The translations under genes and the position numbers were made by a program. This document shows positions 1-8,811 of a stretch of DNA of 64,000 nt, in pieces (positions within the stretch are counted from its first letter, which is position 1; every line of letters starts with the position of its first letter). Source of the DNA: Butyrivibrio sp. XPD2006 (GTDB taxonomy: Bacteria > Bacillota > Clostridia > Lachnospirales > Lachnospiraceae); contig NZ_ATVT01000008.1 of assembly GCF_000420865.1 (NCBI RefSeq), positions 110,334 through 174,333 on the forward strand, written 5' to 3'. The notes under the pieces were generated by a model. It made no database searches, was not told the origin of the DNA, and saw nothing but the letters and a program-made list of their open reading frames with translations.

Positions 1-1
1 C

Positions 2-223
2 ATCATGGAAGATGACGGTGAGCTTAAACTCACAGAAGAAGGTTTGAAAACTGCCAAGAAGGTATATGAAAAACATACTAATCTCACTAAGTTCCTGATG
101 CTTACTGCCGGTGTAAATGAAGAGATCGCAGAAACTGATGCCTGCAGAATTGAGCATATCATCAGTCCTGAAACCTTCAAAGGTATCAAGAAGTTTATCA
201 AGGAACACAAAGAAGAATTATAA
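2..223 (+). CDS. DtxR/MntR-type metal-dependent repressor, C-terminal part
   Basis: The reading frame is open to the left edge, so only the C-terminal 73 or so residues are present. They read as the end of the winged helix (LTEEGLKTA) followed by the dimerisation and metal-binding region of the DtxR/MntR family: a helix with YEKHTNLTKFL, then GVNEEIAETDACRIEH, which holds the family's Asp-Ala-Cys-x-Ile-Glu-His metal-ligand signature. There is no SH3-like third domain, so the protein is of the short MntR/IdeR-like kind. In the family it senses Mn(II) or Fe(II) and represses metal uptake genes. The DNA-binding half lies outside the window, so which metal it senses cannot be judged. A hairpin follows the stop. 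Confidence 0.85.
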   Translation: MMEDDGELKLTEEGLKTAKKVYEKHTNLTKFLMLTAGVNEEIAETDACRIEHIISPETFKGIKKFIKEHKEEL

Positions 224-235
224 TAAGAATCTAAA

Positions 236-266
236 ATAGGATCATAACACATTGTTATGGTCCTAT
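236..266 (+). terminator. Hairpin after the DtxR-type gene
   Basis: A 14-bp inverted repeat (236-249 with 253-266, one G-U pair in RNA) with a 3-base loop stands 13 bases after the stop codon. The tract after it is only moderately T-rich, so it may be a weak or Rho-independent-like terminator separating the regulator from the methyltransferase gene. Confidence 0.5.
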
Positions 267-288
267 TAGTTAGTAAATGAGGTGGAAA

Positions 289-1695
289 ATGCTGCCCGAA
301 CTTTTTAAGGAGAAGATGAAGACTCTCCTATCGGAAAAAGAATATACAGAGTTTATTGACGCTTTTGAAGAGGATGAAGATCGTCACCACGCCTTGAGAA
401 TTAATCCTCTTAAGGTAAAAGAGCATTTGGATTTCTGCAAGGAAGCTGTGCCTTGGGAAGAGAACGGTTATTATTATGATGCTGACGAGACTCCCGGTAA
501 ACATCCATATCACGAGGCGGGACTATATTATATTCAGGAACCGTCTGCAATGGCGCCTGTTCATTTCCTGGATCCAAACCCTGGAGACAAAGTCCTGGAT
601 TTATGTGCAGCACCCGGAGGAAAATCCACACAGATAGCATGCAGGATGAATTCTGAGGGCATTCTTGTAACTAATGAAATAAACAGGGACAGAGCAAAGA
701 TACTTTCATTAAATATAGAAAGACTTGGTATAAAGAATGCTTTGGTACTAAATGAAGATTCAGGCCATCTTGCAGAGATTTTCGAAGGATATTTTGACAA
801 GATACTGGTAGATGCACCTTGCTCCGGGGAGGGTATGTTCAGAAAGAATGAAGAAGCCTTTTCGGAGTGGAGCCCTGATAATGTCAGGATGTGTGCAGAT
901 AGACAAAAAGAGATTCTGGACAATGCTGCCAGGATGCTGGTTCCCGGAGGGAAACTCGTTTATTCCACCTGTACTTTTTCGCCGGAAGAAAATGAAATGA
1001 ATGTCTCGGAGTTTCTTGACAGAAATCCTGATTTTCATGTTACATGCGCAGATCTCGTCGGCGGAATGGAAAATGGAAGATTGGAATTTGCCGGCGAAGG
1101 CTGTAATCCGGAAGTCACCGAATCTGTAAGGTTATGGCCGCACAAAGTTCGCGGAGAAGGGCATTTCCTATGTGTGTTTAAGAGAGACGGTGAAGAAGGA
1201 CAGGATAAATCCGGATATATTCCGGGAGGAAAGAACATTAAAGCAAAAAGTGAAATGATAAAAGCATTCAATTCTTTTGCAGATGAATGCTTTGAAAATG
1301 GTTTTAGTCTTCCTGATGGGATTATTATTTCTTTTGGAGATCAGTTATACCTGTCACCTGATAAAATGCCCGGAATAAACGGCCTTAAGGTAATAAGACC
1401 GGGTCTGCATCTTGGAACCGTTAAAAAAGACCGCTTTGAGCCGTCGCACGCACTTGCTCTTGCAATAAGCAAGGAGAACGTGAAATTATCCGTTGACCTT
1501 CCGTCTGACTCAAATGAGATTAAACAGTATCTGAATGGCCAGACATTAAGGCTTTCCGATAGCTCTTTTGCCGGAAAAGGAAGTGCCAAAGGGTGGTGCC
1601 TTGTGACAACTGACGGATACTCTATCGGCTGGGGCAAGCTTGCCTCCGGAATGCTCAAAAATCATTATCCTAAAGGACTTAGAATAAATTACTGA
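289..1695 (+). CDS. rsmF: RsmF/NSUN-family rRNA cytosine-C5 methyltransferase
   Basis: This is a 468-residue SAM-dependent RNA m5C methyltransferase of the RsmB/RsmF/NSUN family, expected to act on 16S rRNA. The SAM-binding motif DLCAAPGGKS is at about residues 104-113. Motif IV DAPCSGEGM (Cys178) and motif VI STCTFSPEE (Cys228) hold the two cysteines used for product release and catalysis. The C-terminal 170 residues match the extra RNA-binding region seen in RsmF-type members and not in short RsmB. I chose ATG 289 because GAGGTGG lies just before it, although the spacing is short; an in-frame ATG at 277 has no ribosome binding site. The ABC transporter gene starts 2 bases after the stop, so the genes are probably cotranscribed. 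The exact target nucleotide cannot be told from sequence. Confidence 0.88.
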   Translation: MLPELFKEKMKTLLSEKEYTEFIDAFEEDEDRHHALRINPLKVKEHLDFCKEAVPWEENGYYYDADETPGKHPYHEAGLYYIQEPSAMAPVHFLDPNPGDKVLDLCAAPGGKSTQIACRMNSEGILVTNEINRDRAKILSLNIERLGIKNALVLNEDSGHLAEIFEGYFDKILVDAPCSGEGMFRKNEEAFSEWSPDNVRMCADRQKEILDNAARMLVPGGKLVYSTCTFSPEENEMNVSEFLDRNPDFHVTCADLVGGMENGRLEFAGEGCNPEVTESVRLWPHKVRGEGHFLCVFKRDGEEGQDKSGYIPGGKNIKAKSEMIKAFNSFADECFENGFSLPDGIIISFGDQLYLSPDKMPGINGLKVIRPGLHLGTVKKDRFEPSHALALAISKENVKLSVDLPSDSNEIKQYLNGQTLRLSDSSFAGKGSAKGWCLVTTDGYSIGWGKLASGMLKNHYPKGLRINY

Positions 1696-1697
1696 TC

Positions 1698-3422
1698 ATG
1701 AGAAAACTGCTGAAATATCTAAAACATTACACACTCGAAGCTATCTTAGGACCGCTTTTTAAACTTCTTGAGGCGTCCTTTGAGCTTTTGGTTCCGCTTG
1801 TTATAGCCTCAATGATAAATGTTGGTATAGCCGGCGGAGATAAGAGACACATTATCAATATGTGTCTTGTTTTGCTGCTTCTTTGTGTTGTTGGATTTAT
1901 ATGCGCGGTGACAGCACAGTTTTTTGCAGCTAAGGCGGCATCGGGATTTGCCGCCAGAGTTAAAAGAGCTCTTTTTGATAATATTCAGAAGTTGTCTTAT
2001 GCAGATATAGATAAAGTAGGAACTTCGGCAATGATCACCAGGATGACCAGTGATGTAAACCAGGTTCAGCAGGGAGTTAACCTGACTATAAGGCTGCTTC
2101 TTCGTTCGCCGTTTGTTGTATTTGGCGCTCTGTTTATGTCTTTTACTATCAGCCCCAGACTATCTGTCATATTCCTTGTGACAATAATTCTTCTGTTTAT
2201 AGTAGTTGCTGCGATCATGAAGTGGAGCATACCCATGTATGGCCAGATTCAAAAAGGACTCGATGGGCTTCTTGGTCTTACAAGGGAGAATCATACTGGT
2301 GTTAGAGTTATCCGCGCTTTTAATCTGCAGGAAAAAGAGAAGGAAAACTTCAACGAGAAAAATGAGCTTCAGATGAAGCTTCAGAGCTTTGTCGGAAGTG
2401 TCACAGCGCTTATGAATCCTGTGACTTATGCAATCCTTAATCTTTCTGTGGCTTTTCTTATATATAGAGGTGCTATTACTGTTAACGGCGGAGAGCTGTC
2501 ACAGGGTGCAGTTGTTGCATTGTACAACTACATGGGGCAGATTCTGGTTGAGCTTATTAAGTTTGCAAACCTGATCCTGACTGTAACAAAGGCAATAGCG
2601 TCCGGAAACAGAGTGGAGGAAATGCTTGAAATGAAGTCCTCCATGGAAGACGGAAAGATTACCGAGTTTAAAAATACTAAGGACCACATTGTGTTTACAG
2701 ACGCTTCAATGAGATATTCCGATGATATCGAGGATTCTCTGTATCCGTTTTCGCTATCTATTAAAAGAGGCGAGAGAGTAGGCGTTATTGGCGGAACAGG
2801 CAGCGGAAAGACTACACTTATTAACCTTATCCCAAGATTTTATGATACAAGGACCGGAAGCGTTGTTGTAGATGGCGTCAATGTTAAAGATATAAAGATG
2901 GAAGTGCTGAGGGAAAAGGTTGGAATAGTGCCTCAGAAGGCGGTTCTTTTCAGCGGAACAATCCGTGACAACATCAGATGGGGCAAGAACGATGCCACTG
3001 ATGAAGAGATTTATGAGGCGCTTGAGATTGCACAGGCAAAAGAGATTGTTGATGGCAAAGAGAAAGGTCTGGACACAAAAGTTGCTCAGGGAGGTAAAAA
3101 TTTCTCCGGCGGCCAGAAACAAAGGCTTACAATAGCAAGAGCTCTTGTGAGAAAGCCGGAGATCCTGATACTTGACGATAGTGCATCCGCCTTGGATTAT
3201 CTTACTGACAAAAGACTGCGCGAAGCAATTGCGGGTATGGATAATCCGCCGACTACAATTATTGTATCCCAGAGAACAGCGTCGGTAATGAACTGCGACA
3301 AGATCGTTGTTCTTGATGACGGGCATGTAGTAGGAATAGGAAACCACGATAACCTTCTTAAATACTGTGAGGCTTACAGAGAGATATTCGAGTCTCAGTA
3401 CAAAAAGGAGGTGGCACAATGA
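1698..3422 (+). CDS. ABC exporter half-transporter, degenerate-site subunit
   Basis: The protein has 574 residues, with a six-helix exporter membrane domain (about 1-310) and a nucleotide-binding domain (about 330-574). Walker A is at 365-372, the signature FSGGQ at 469-473 and Walker B ILILDD at 489-494. The residue after Walker B is Asp494 instead of the catalytic Glu, and the switch His is replaced by Gln525. These changes are the known hallmark of the subunit that supplies the degenerate Walker site in heterodimeric exporters (TM287/288, BmrCD, LmrCD). Its stop overlaps the start of the next half-transporter by four bases (ATGA), so the two are translationally coupled. The substrate is unknown; the family exports drugs, lipids or peptides. 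Confidence 0.93.
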   Translation: MRKLLKYLKHYTLEAILGPLFKLLEASFELLVPLVIASMINVGIAGGDKRHIINMCLVLLLLCVVGFICAVTAQFFAAKAASGFAARVKRALFDNIQKLSYADIDKVGTSAMITRMTSDVNQVQQGVNLTIRLLLRSPFVVFGALFMSFTISPRLSVIFLVTIILLFIVVAAIMKWSIPMYGQIQKGLDGLLGLTRENHTGVRVIRAFNLQEKEKENFNEKNELQMKLQSFVGSVTALMNPVTYAILNLSVAFLIYRGAITVNGGELSQGAVVALYNYMGQILVELIKFANLILTVTKAIASGNRVEEMLEMKSSMEDGKITEFKNTKDHIVFTDASMRYSDDIEDSLYPFSLSIKRGERVGVIGGTGSGKTTLINLIPRFYDTRTGSVVVDGVNVKDIKMEVLREKVGIVPQKAVLFSGTIRDNIRWGKNDATDEEIYEALEIAQAKEIVDGKEKGLDTKVAQGGKNFSGGQKQRLTIARALVRKPEILILDDSASALDYLTDKRLREAIAGMDNPPTTIIVSQRTASVMNCDKIVVLDDGHVVGIGNHDNLLKYCEAYREIFESQYKKEVAQ

Positions 3423-5149
3423 ACACAAAGACTTTGAAAAAAGTTCTGAGATATGCCGGAAAATACCACTTCCTTATCGCAGTTTCAATGATACTGGCTG
3501 TTGTGACAGCTCTTTTGTCACTGTATGTACCTATTCTTGCCGGTAACGCGATAGACTGCATTATTGGAAAAGACAACGTTAATTTTGTTAAGATAATAAA
3601 CATACTTATCAGGATGGCTGTTGCTGTAATGTTTATAGCAATCTGCCAGTGGGTGATGAACACTGTTAATAACCGCATCACTTTTCGCGTGGTGAGAGAT
3701 GTAAGAAGAGATGCTTTTTCCAGATTACAGATACTTCCTTTTGAGTATATAGACAGTAAGCAGACCGGTGAGATAGTCAGCAGGATAATAGCCGATGTTG
3801 ATCTGTTTGCAGACGGCCTTCTCATGGGCTTTTCACAGTTATTTACCGGAATAGTTACGATTGTCGGTACCCTTGCATTCATGTTCTACTTAAACTTTGG
3901 TATTGCCATTGTCGTAGTTGTACTGACACCTTTATCGCTGCTTGTTGCAAGGTTTGTAGCTACAAGAAGCTTTAGGCTTTTTAAACAGCAGAGTGAAGCC
4001 AGGGCGAGTCAGACGTCATTTGTTGATGAGATGATAGGGAACTTGTCGGTTGTTAAAGCTTTTGCCCATGAAGATGAGAATATGGAAGCGTTTGATGAGA
4101 TGAACGACAACCTCGAAAAGGTCAGTGTCATGGCAACTTTCATTTCATCGCTTACAAATCCGGGGACCAGATTTATAAACAACATCGTATATGCAGCAGT
4201 AGCGCTGTTTGGTTCTTTTACATGTATTGCCGGAGGTATGACTGTAGGAGGACTTACTATCTTCCTCAGCTATGCCAATCAGTATACGAAGCCTTTTAAT
4301 GAGATATCAGGAGTCATCACGGAGCTTCAGAATGCGCTTGCCTGCGCGGGACGCGTTTTTGAGCTTATAGAAGAGGAACCAGAAACTCCTGATAGTGATA
4401 ATGCTGTTAAGCTTCAGGATGTTAAAGGCAAAGTAGAGATATCCGATGTGTCTTTTTCTTATAATAAGGATATCAGTCTTATTGAGAATCTTAACCTTTC
4501 AATATCGAAGGGACAGAGAGTTGCCATAGTAGGACCCACGGGTGCCGGTAAATCTACTCTTATTAATCTTCTTATGCGTTTCTATGATGTTGATAAGGGA
4601 AGCATCAAAATTGATGGAACAGATATCAGAGACATAGCAAGAAGTGACATCAGAGAGAAGTTTGGAATGGTGCTTCAGGACACATGGCTCAGAAGCGGAA
4701 CCATCAGAGACAATATCACGCTTGGCAGAGAGGGCTATTCTGACGACCGGATAATAGAGGCTGCCAAGGCGGCACATGCACACAGTTTTATAAAGAGGCT
4801 TCCTGATGGTTATGATACTGTAATTACAGAGAACGGCGGCAATCTTTCACAGGGCCAGAAGCAGCTTCTTTGTATTACAAGAGTAATGCTTGATATTCCG
4901 CCAATGCTGATACTTGATGAGGCTACATCCTCAATAGATACCAGAACCGAGACCAGGATTCAGAAGGCTTTCAACAAGATGATGAAGGGCAGAACAAGCT
5001 TTATTGTAGCCCACAGGCTTTCGACCATTCGAGAGGCCGATCTTATCCTTGTCATGAAGGACGGACATATAATTGAACAGGGAATACATTTTGAACTGGT
5101 CGCCAAGAGAGGATTTTATTACGAACTATATACATCTCAGTTCGGATGA
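3419..5149 (+). CDS. ABC exporter half-transporter, catalytic-site subunit
   Basis: This is the 576-residue partner of the preceding gene: a membrane domain (about 1-315) followed by a nucleotide-binding domain. Walker A is at 372-379, Walker B MLILDE ends in the catalytic Glu501, and the switch His532 (AHRLST) is present. The signature loop is LSQGQ (476-480), not LSGGQ. In a heterodimer this altered signature faces the partner's degenerate Walker A/B, so the changes in both proteins fall in the same composite site. That fits one active and one degenerate ATP site. A ribosome binding site (AAAAGGAGG) lies inside the end of the upstream gene. Substrate and direction can only be inferred from the exporter fold. 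Confidence 0.93.
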   Translation: MNTKTLKKVLRYAGKYHFLIAVSMILAVVTALLSLYVPILAGNAIDCIIGKDNVNFVKIINILIRMAVAVMFIAICQWVMNTVNNRITFRVVRDVRRDAFSRLQILPFEYIDSKQTGEIVSRIIADVDLFADGLLMGFSQLFTGIVTIVGTLAFMFYLNFGIAIVVVVLTPLSLLVARFVATRSFRLFKQQSEARASQTSFVDEMIGNLSVVKAFAHEDENMEAFDEMNDNLEKVSVMATFISSLTNPGTRFINNIVYAAVALFGSFTCIAGGMTVGGLTIFLSYANQYTKPFNEISGVITELQNALACAGRVFELIEEEPETPDSDNAVKLQDVKGKVEISDVSFSYNKDISLIENLNLSISKGQRVAIVGPTGAGKSTLINLLMRFYDVDKGSIKIDGTDIRDIARSDIREKFGMVLQDTWLRSGTIRDNITLGREGYSDDRIIEAAKAAHAHSFIKRLPDGYDTVITENGGNLSQGQKQLLCITRVMLDIPPMLILDEATSSIDTRTETRIQKAFNKMMKGRTSFIVAHRLSTIREADLILVMKDGHIIEQGIHFELVAKRGFYYELYTSQFG

Positions 5150-5172
5150 TGTATTATTGTCGATACATCGCT
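5148..5172 (+). terminator. Weak hairpin after the ABC pair
   Basis: A 7-bp inverted repeat (5148-5154 with 5163-5169) overlaps the stop of the ABC gene and is followed by a short T-containing stretch. It may slow or partly end transcription before the next gene; the stem is too short to be sure. Confidence 0.3.
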
Positions 5173-5195
5173 TTATTTGAAAGGAAACACTATCT

Positions 5196-6074
5196 ATGAG
5201 AAACCCTGATATATCCGGGGCATACGATGAGCAGCGATGCAAAGACATCGAGCGCAGCATCATCAAGAAATACAGAAAAGAAATATGGTGCAAGTTTACA
5301 AAGGCCATAAATACCTATAAACTTATAAATGACGGTGACAAGATTGCTGTCTGTATATCCGGTGGCAAGGATTCCATGCTGATGGCCAAGCTTTTTCAGG
5401 AGATTCTAAGGCATGGGAAAAAGAACTTTGACGTTATTTTCCTTGTTATGAACCCGGGATACAACAAGCTCAATTATGACCTGATCATGACAAACGCTAC
5501 CATCATGAACATTCCGGTACAGGTTTTTGAATCGGATATTTTTGATGTCACCAGCAGCGTAGTAGAAGGGTCTCCATGCTATCTTTGTGCAAGGATGAGG
5601 AGAGGAGCTCTTTATGCCAAGGCCAAAGAACTTGGCTGCAATAAAATAGCTCTTGGCCACCACTATGATGACGTAATTGAGACAATTCTTATGGGAATGC
5701 TCTACGGCGGACAGATACAGACCATGATGCCCAAGCTTCACTCCACTAATTTCGAGGGGATGGAGCTTATAAGACCCATGTATCTTATAAGAGAAGAAGA
5801 TATCAAGCACTGGTGCAATTACAATGAGCTGAAGTTCATTGCCTGCGCCTGCAAGATGACTGAAAAGAGAGATACCGCTGTAAATCCCGGCGATGTCAGT
5901 AAGAGGGCTGAAACAAAAGAGCTGATAAGACAGCTTCGGGAAAAGAGCCCCTATATTGAGTCAAATATTTTTAAAAGTGTGGAAAATGTCCACCTTAATG
6001 CGATAATATCATATAAGACGAACAAGACAGGCAGACATCATTTCCTGGATACCTATGACGAAGATGATTTGTAA
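5196..6074 (+). CDS. TtcA-like PP-loop tRNA 2-thiolation ATPase
   Basis: This 292-residue protein belongs to the TtcA/TtuA branch of PP-loop ATPases, which activate a tRNA base by adenylation and replace oxygen with sulfur. The PP-loop SGGKDS is at 55-60. CYLC (Cys128, Cys131) and a later ACAC (Cys217, Cys219) are in the places where TtcA holds three cysteine ligands of a 4Fe-4S cluster, and the GHHYDD motif (154-159) follows. In the family the product is 2-thiocytidine at tRNA position 32, but related clostridial proteins are less well studied. A ribosome binding site (GAAAGGAA) precedes ATG 5196. The pyrophosphatase gene follows after 8 bases; removing the PPi released by adenylation would make sense functionally, but this is only inference. 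Confidence 0.85.
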   Translation: MRNPDISGAYDEQRCKDIERSIIKKYRKEIWCKFTKAINTYKLINDGDKIAVCISGGKDSMLMAKLFQEILRHGKKNFDVIFLVMNPGYNKLNYDLIMTNATIMNIPVQVFESDIFDVTSSVVEGSPCYLCARMRRGALYAKAKELGCNKIALGHHYDDVIETILMGMLYGGQIQTMMPKLHSTNFEGMELIRPMYLIREEDIKHWCNYNELKFIACACKMTEKRDTAVNPGDVSKRAETKELIRQLREKSPYIESNIFKSVENVHLNAIISYKTNKTGRHHFLDTYDEDDL

Positions 6075-6082
6075 GGAGATAT

Positions 6083-7735
6083 ATGAGCGAACAGGAAAAC
6101 GTAAGACCAATATTTATAATAGGACACAAGAATCCGGATACGGACTCAATCTGCGCAGCTATTACATATGCCAATCTCAAGAATAAGGTTTTTGGCGGCA
6201 ACTATATAGCATGCAGAGCGGGACATCTCAATGAAGAAACTCAGTTTGTGCTTTCACACTTCGGAGTGGATGTTCCGGCATATATTAAGGATGTGAGAAC
6301 TCAGGTAAGAGACATGGAGATAAGGCGTCTTGACGGCACCAGCGGTAAGATGTCTCTGAAGAACGCCTGGGCCAAGATGCGTGATGCGGATGTTGTCACA
6401 CTTTGTGCAACTGAGGGCGACGAGCTGGCAGGCATCATCACCACCAACGATATCGTTGAGACATATATGGATGTTATAGATCCGCATATCCTCTCACAGG
6501 CGGGGACTTCCTACAAGAATATTGTTGAGACGCTGGACGGAGAACTTATTGAGGGTGATATAAACGAAGAGCTGACAAGCGGTAAAGTTGTTATTGCTGC
6601 AGCAAGCCCTGAGATGATGGAAAACGTGATCGAAGCAGGTGACGTTGTAATCCTCGGTAACAGATATGAAACTCAGCTCTGTGCCATCGAGATGGATGCA
6701 GCCTGCATAATAGTCTGTGAAGGTGCTGAGGTAGCAAGGACCATTAAAGCGCAGGCTTCAGAGCATGGTACCAAGATAATCACAACTCCTCATGACACAT
6801 TCGTTGTAGCAAGGCTTATCAACCAGAGTATGCCGATTGAGCATATCATGAAAAAAGACAATCTGGTTACCTTCCACATGGATGATTATATCGAGGATAT
6901 ACAGGAAGTAATGGCTTCCATGAGGCACAGATACTTCCCGGTTCTTGACAAGAATGATCACTATATCGGAATGATCAGCCGAAGGAATTTCCTTGGTGCT
7001 CACAAGAAACAGCTTATTCTTGTGGATCACAATGAGAAAAACCAGGCTGTAAACGGAGCAGATGCTGCTGATATCAAGGAAATTGTAGATCATCACAGAC
7101 TTCGTACAATCGAGACTGCAGGACCGGTATACTTCAGGAATATGCCTTTGGGATCAACATGTACGATCATATATCTGATGTACAAGGAATACGGACAGGA
7201 AATTGATCCTACAACAGCAGGTCTTTTACTTGCAGCTATACTTTCGGATACTTTGATGTTCCGTTCGCCCACATGTACCAAGGTGGACAGGGACGCAGGA
7301 GAAGAACTTGCAAGGATTGCAGGAATAGACTACGAAGAATTTGCAAAAGAGATGTTCCATGCCGGATCAAATCTCGGAAGCAAGACAGCTGATGAGATAA
7401 TCCATCAGGATTTCAAGAAATTCACTGTGGATGATATGACCATTGGAATCGGTCAGATCAATTCCATGAGCGCTGAGGAGCTCATAGAGATCAAGGATAA
7501 GATAATGCCGGAGCTCAAGGAAGTGGCAGAGTCAGACGGCCTTGATATGCTGTTCTTTATGCTTACAAATATCATTGACGAGTCTTCACAGGTTGTCTTC
7601 TCGGGGGCGAAGGCGCTTCATACGCTGAACTCGGCATTTGGTATAAATTCAGAGGGGGATGTGGTTTCACTTCCGGGAGTTGTATCTCGTAAGAAGCAGC
7701 TCTTACCGGCCATAGTTGAAACCATTCAGCAGTAA
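6083..7735 (+). CDS. Family II Mn-dependent inorganic pyrophosphatase with CBS and DRTGG domains
   Basis: The protein has 550 residues. The DHH-type catalytic domain begins with GHKNPDTDSI (His15, Asp19, Asp21) and continues with VDHH at 335-338, the signature metal ligands. Between them lie a pair of CBS domains split by a DRTGG domain, the arrangement of the regulatory CBS-PPases of clostridia, which are inhibited by AMP/ADP and activated by ATP or diadenosine polyphosphates. The C-terminal DHHA2 domain binds pyrophosphate. The length fits the CBS-DRTGG class (about 550) and not the short PpaC class (about 310). It has a clear AAGGAGATAT ribosome binding site and sits 8 bases after the TtcA-like gene. 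It should clear pyrophosphate in the cytosol with adenylate control. Confidence 0.93.
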   Translation: MSEQENVRPIFIIGHKNPDTDSICAAITYANLKNKVFGGNYIACRAGHLNEETQFVLSHFGVDVPAYIKDVRTQVRDMEIRRLDGTSGKMSLKNAWAKMRDADVVTLCATEGDELAGIITTNDIVETYMDVIDPHILSQAGTSYKNIVETLDGELIEGDINEELTSGKVVIAAASPEMMENVIEAGDVVILGNRYETQLCAIEMDAACIIVCEGAEVARTIKAQASEHGTKIITTPHDTFVVARLINQSMPIEHIMKKDNLVTFHMDDYIEDIQEVMASMRHRYFPVLDKNDHYIGMISRRNFLGAHKKQLILVDHNEKNQAVNGADAADIKEIVDHHRLRTIETAGPVYFRNMPLGSTCTIIYLMYKEYGQEIDPTTAGLLLAAILSDTLMFRSPTCTKVDRDAGEELARIAGIDYEEFAKEMFHAGSNLGSKTADEIIHQDFKKFTVDDMTIGIGQINSMSAEELIEIKDKIMPELKEVAESDGLDMLFFMLTNIIDESSQVVFSGAKALHTLNSAFGINSEGDVVSLPGVVSRKKQLLPAIVETIQQ

Positions 7736-7767
7736 AACAAAACTATTTAACGGGGGTTAATGGGGAT

Positions 7768-8064
7768 ATGGAAGAACTGAGAACGCTTCTTCTGCACGAA
7801 ATTGTAAGGGTCTATGGACCACTTCAGGGGCAGGGAATCGGTGCTATTGTAATACCTGCATTTATAGGAGATTTCAAAAAGGTATTGGATGGCAGCGAAA
7901 GCTTTGATGAAATCTCTGAGGAATATATGACAGAGGACAAGAAGGTGCATCTGATCCTGGAAGGCAGGAGAAAGCTTGGAAGAAAAGGCGTAAAACTGGA
8001 GATAACAGGAGCTGTTGTAAATGACAAACGGCTTCATCTTACAGAAGAACACTGTTACGTATGA
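7768..8064 (+). CDS. Small conserved-looking protein of unknown function
   Basis: This is a 98-residue soluble protein that I do not recognise. It has no signal peptide, membrane helix or metal motif. The N-terminal half is hydrophobic and glycine-containing (a GQGIGAIVIP stretch), and the middle is acidic. ATG 7768 is preceded by a G-rich stretch, and its stop overlaps the start of tcdA by four bases (ATGA), so it is translated together with TcdA. That coupling supports it as a real gene. A role linked to TcdA or to the upstream pyrophosphatase is possible but unsupported. Confidence 0.6.
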   Translation: MEELRTLLLHEIVRVYGPLQGQGIGAIVIPAFIGDFKKVLDGSESFDEISEEYMTEDKKVHLILEGRRKLGRKGVKLEITGAVVNDKRLHLTEEHCYV

Positions 8065-8798
8065 AGGATGAACTTGTAAGAACAAAATTAGTTCTGGGAA
8101 CACAGGCGCTTGAGAAGCTAGCCGGCTCAAGGGTCTGTGTTTTTGGTGTGGGCGGAGTCGGAGGATACGTCGTAGAAGCTCTTGCCAGAAGCGGCGTTGG
8201 TGCCATAGATATTGTTGATAATGATTCGGTGGCTGTTTCTAATATAAACAGACAGATAATTGCACTTCACAGCACTGTGGGAAAAGATAAAGTAGACGTA
8301 GCCAGAGACAGGATTCTTGATATAAATCCTGGTTGCAAGGTTGAATGCCATAAGTGTTTTTATCTTCCGAAGAACAGCATGGAATTTGAATTTGAGAAAT
8401 ACGATTATGTCGTGGATGCAATAGATACCGTTACAGCCAAGATCGACATAATCATGAAGTGCAAGGAACTTGGAGTACCTGTGATAAGCTCCATGGGAAC
8501 CGGCAATAAGCTTGATCCGACCAGGGTTCAGGTTACTGATATCTACAAGACCGAGATTGATCCTCTTGCTAAAGTCATGAGGAGAGAACTCAAGAAACGC
8601 GGAATCAGAAAGCTTAAGGTTGTATATTCGAATGAAGAACCGATAAAACCGGATAAAGAGCTGGTACAGGAAGAACTCATTTCTTCCGGATCATCTAAGA
8701 GAACAATCCCTGGCAGCACAGCTTTTGTTCCGCCTGTTGCAGGACTTGTTATTGCCAGAGAGGTTGTAATGGACCTTATCAAAAATACAGAGAAGTAA
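8061..8798 (+). CDS. tcdA: tRNA threonylcarbamoyladenosine dehydratase TcdA
   Basis: This 245-residue E1-like enzyme belongs to the ThiF/MoeB/HesA superfamily, of the TcdA (YgdL/CsdL) type. It uses ATP to cyclise t6A at position 37 of ANN-decoding tRNAs to ct6A. The nucleotide-binding loop GVGGVGGY is at 29-36, the acidic end of the second strand at about Asp53, and NINRQ (61-65) carries the conserved Asn and Arg that bind ATP. The length matches TcdA and is shorter than MoeB, and there is no rhodanese or CxxC zinc domain. It is coupled to the small gene before it and followed after 13 bases by a Nudix hydrolase. Confidence 0.9.
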   Translation: MKDELVRTKLVLGTQALEKLAGSRVCVFGVGGVGGYVVEALARSGVGAIDIVDNDSVAVSNINRQIIALHSTVGKDKVDVARDRILDINPGCKVECHKCFYLPKNSMEFEFEKYDYVVDAIDTVTAKIDIIMKCKELGVPVISSMGTGNKLDPTRVQVTDIYKTEIDPLAKVMRRELKKRGIRKLKVVYSNEEPIKPDKELVQEELISSGSSKRTIPGSTAFVPPVAGLVIAREVVMDLIKNTEK

Positions 8799-8811
8799 TT
8801 GAGGCGTAAAA

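Noticed and set aside
2754..3428. Long antisense frame (224 codons) within the ABC gene
   Set aside because: It is a shadow of the real gene: the sense frame has complete Walker and signature motifs and the antisense product is Cys/Ser-rich without domains.
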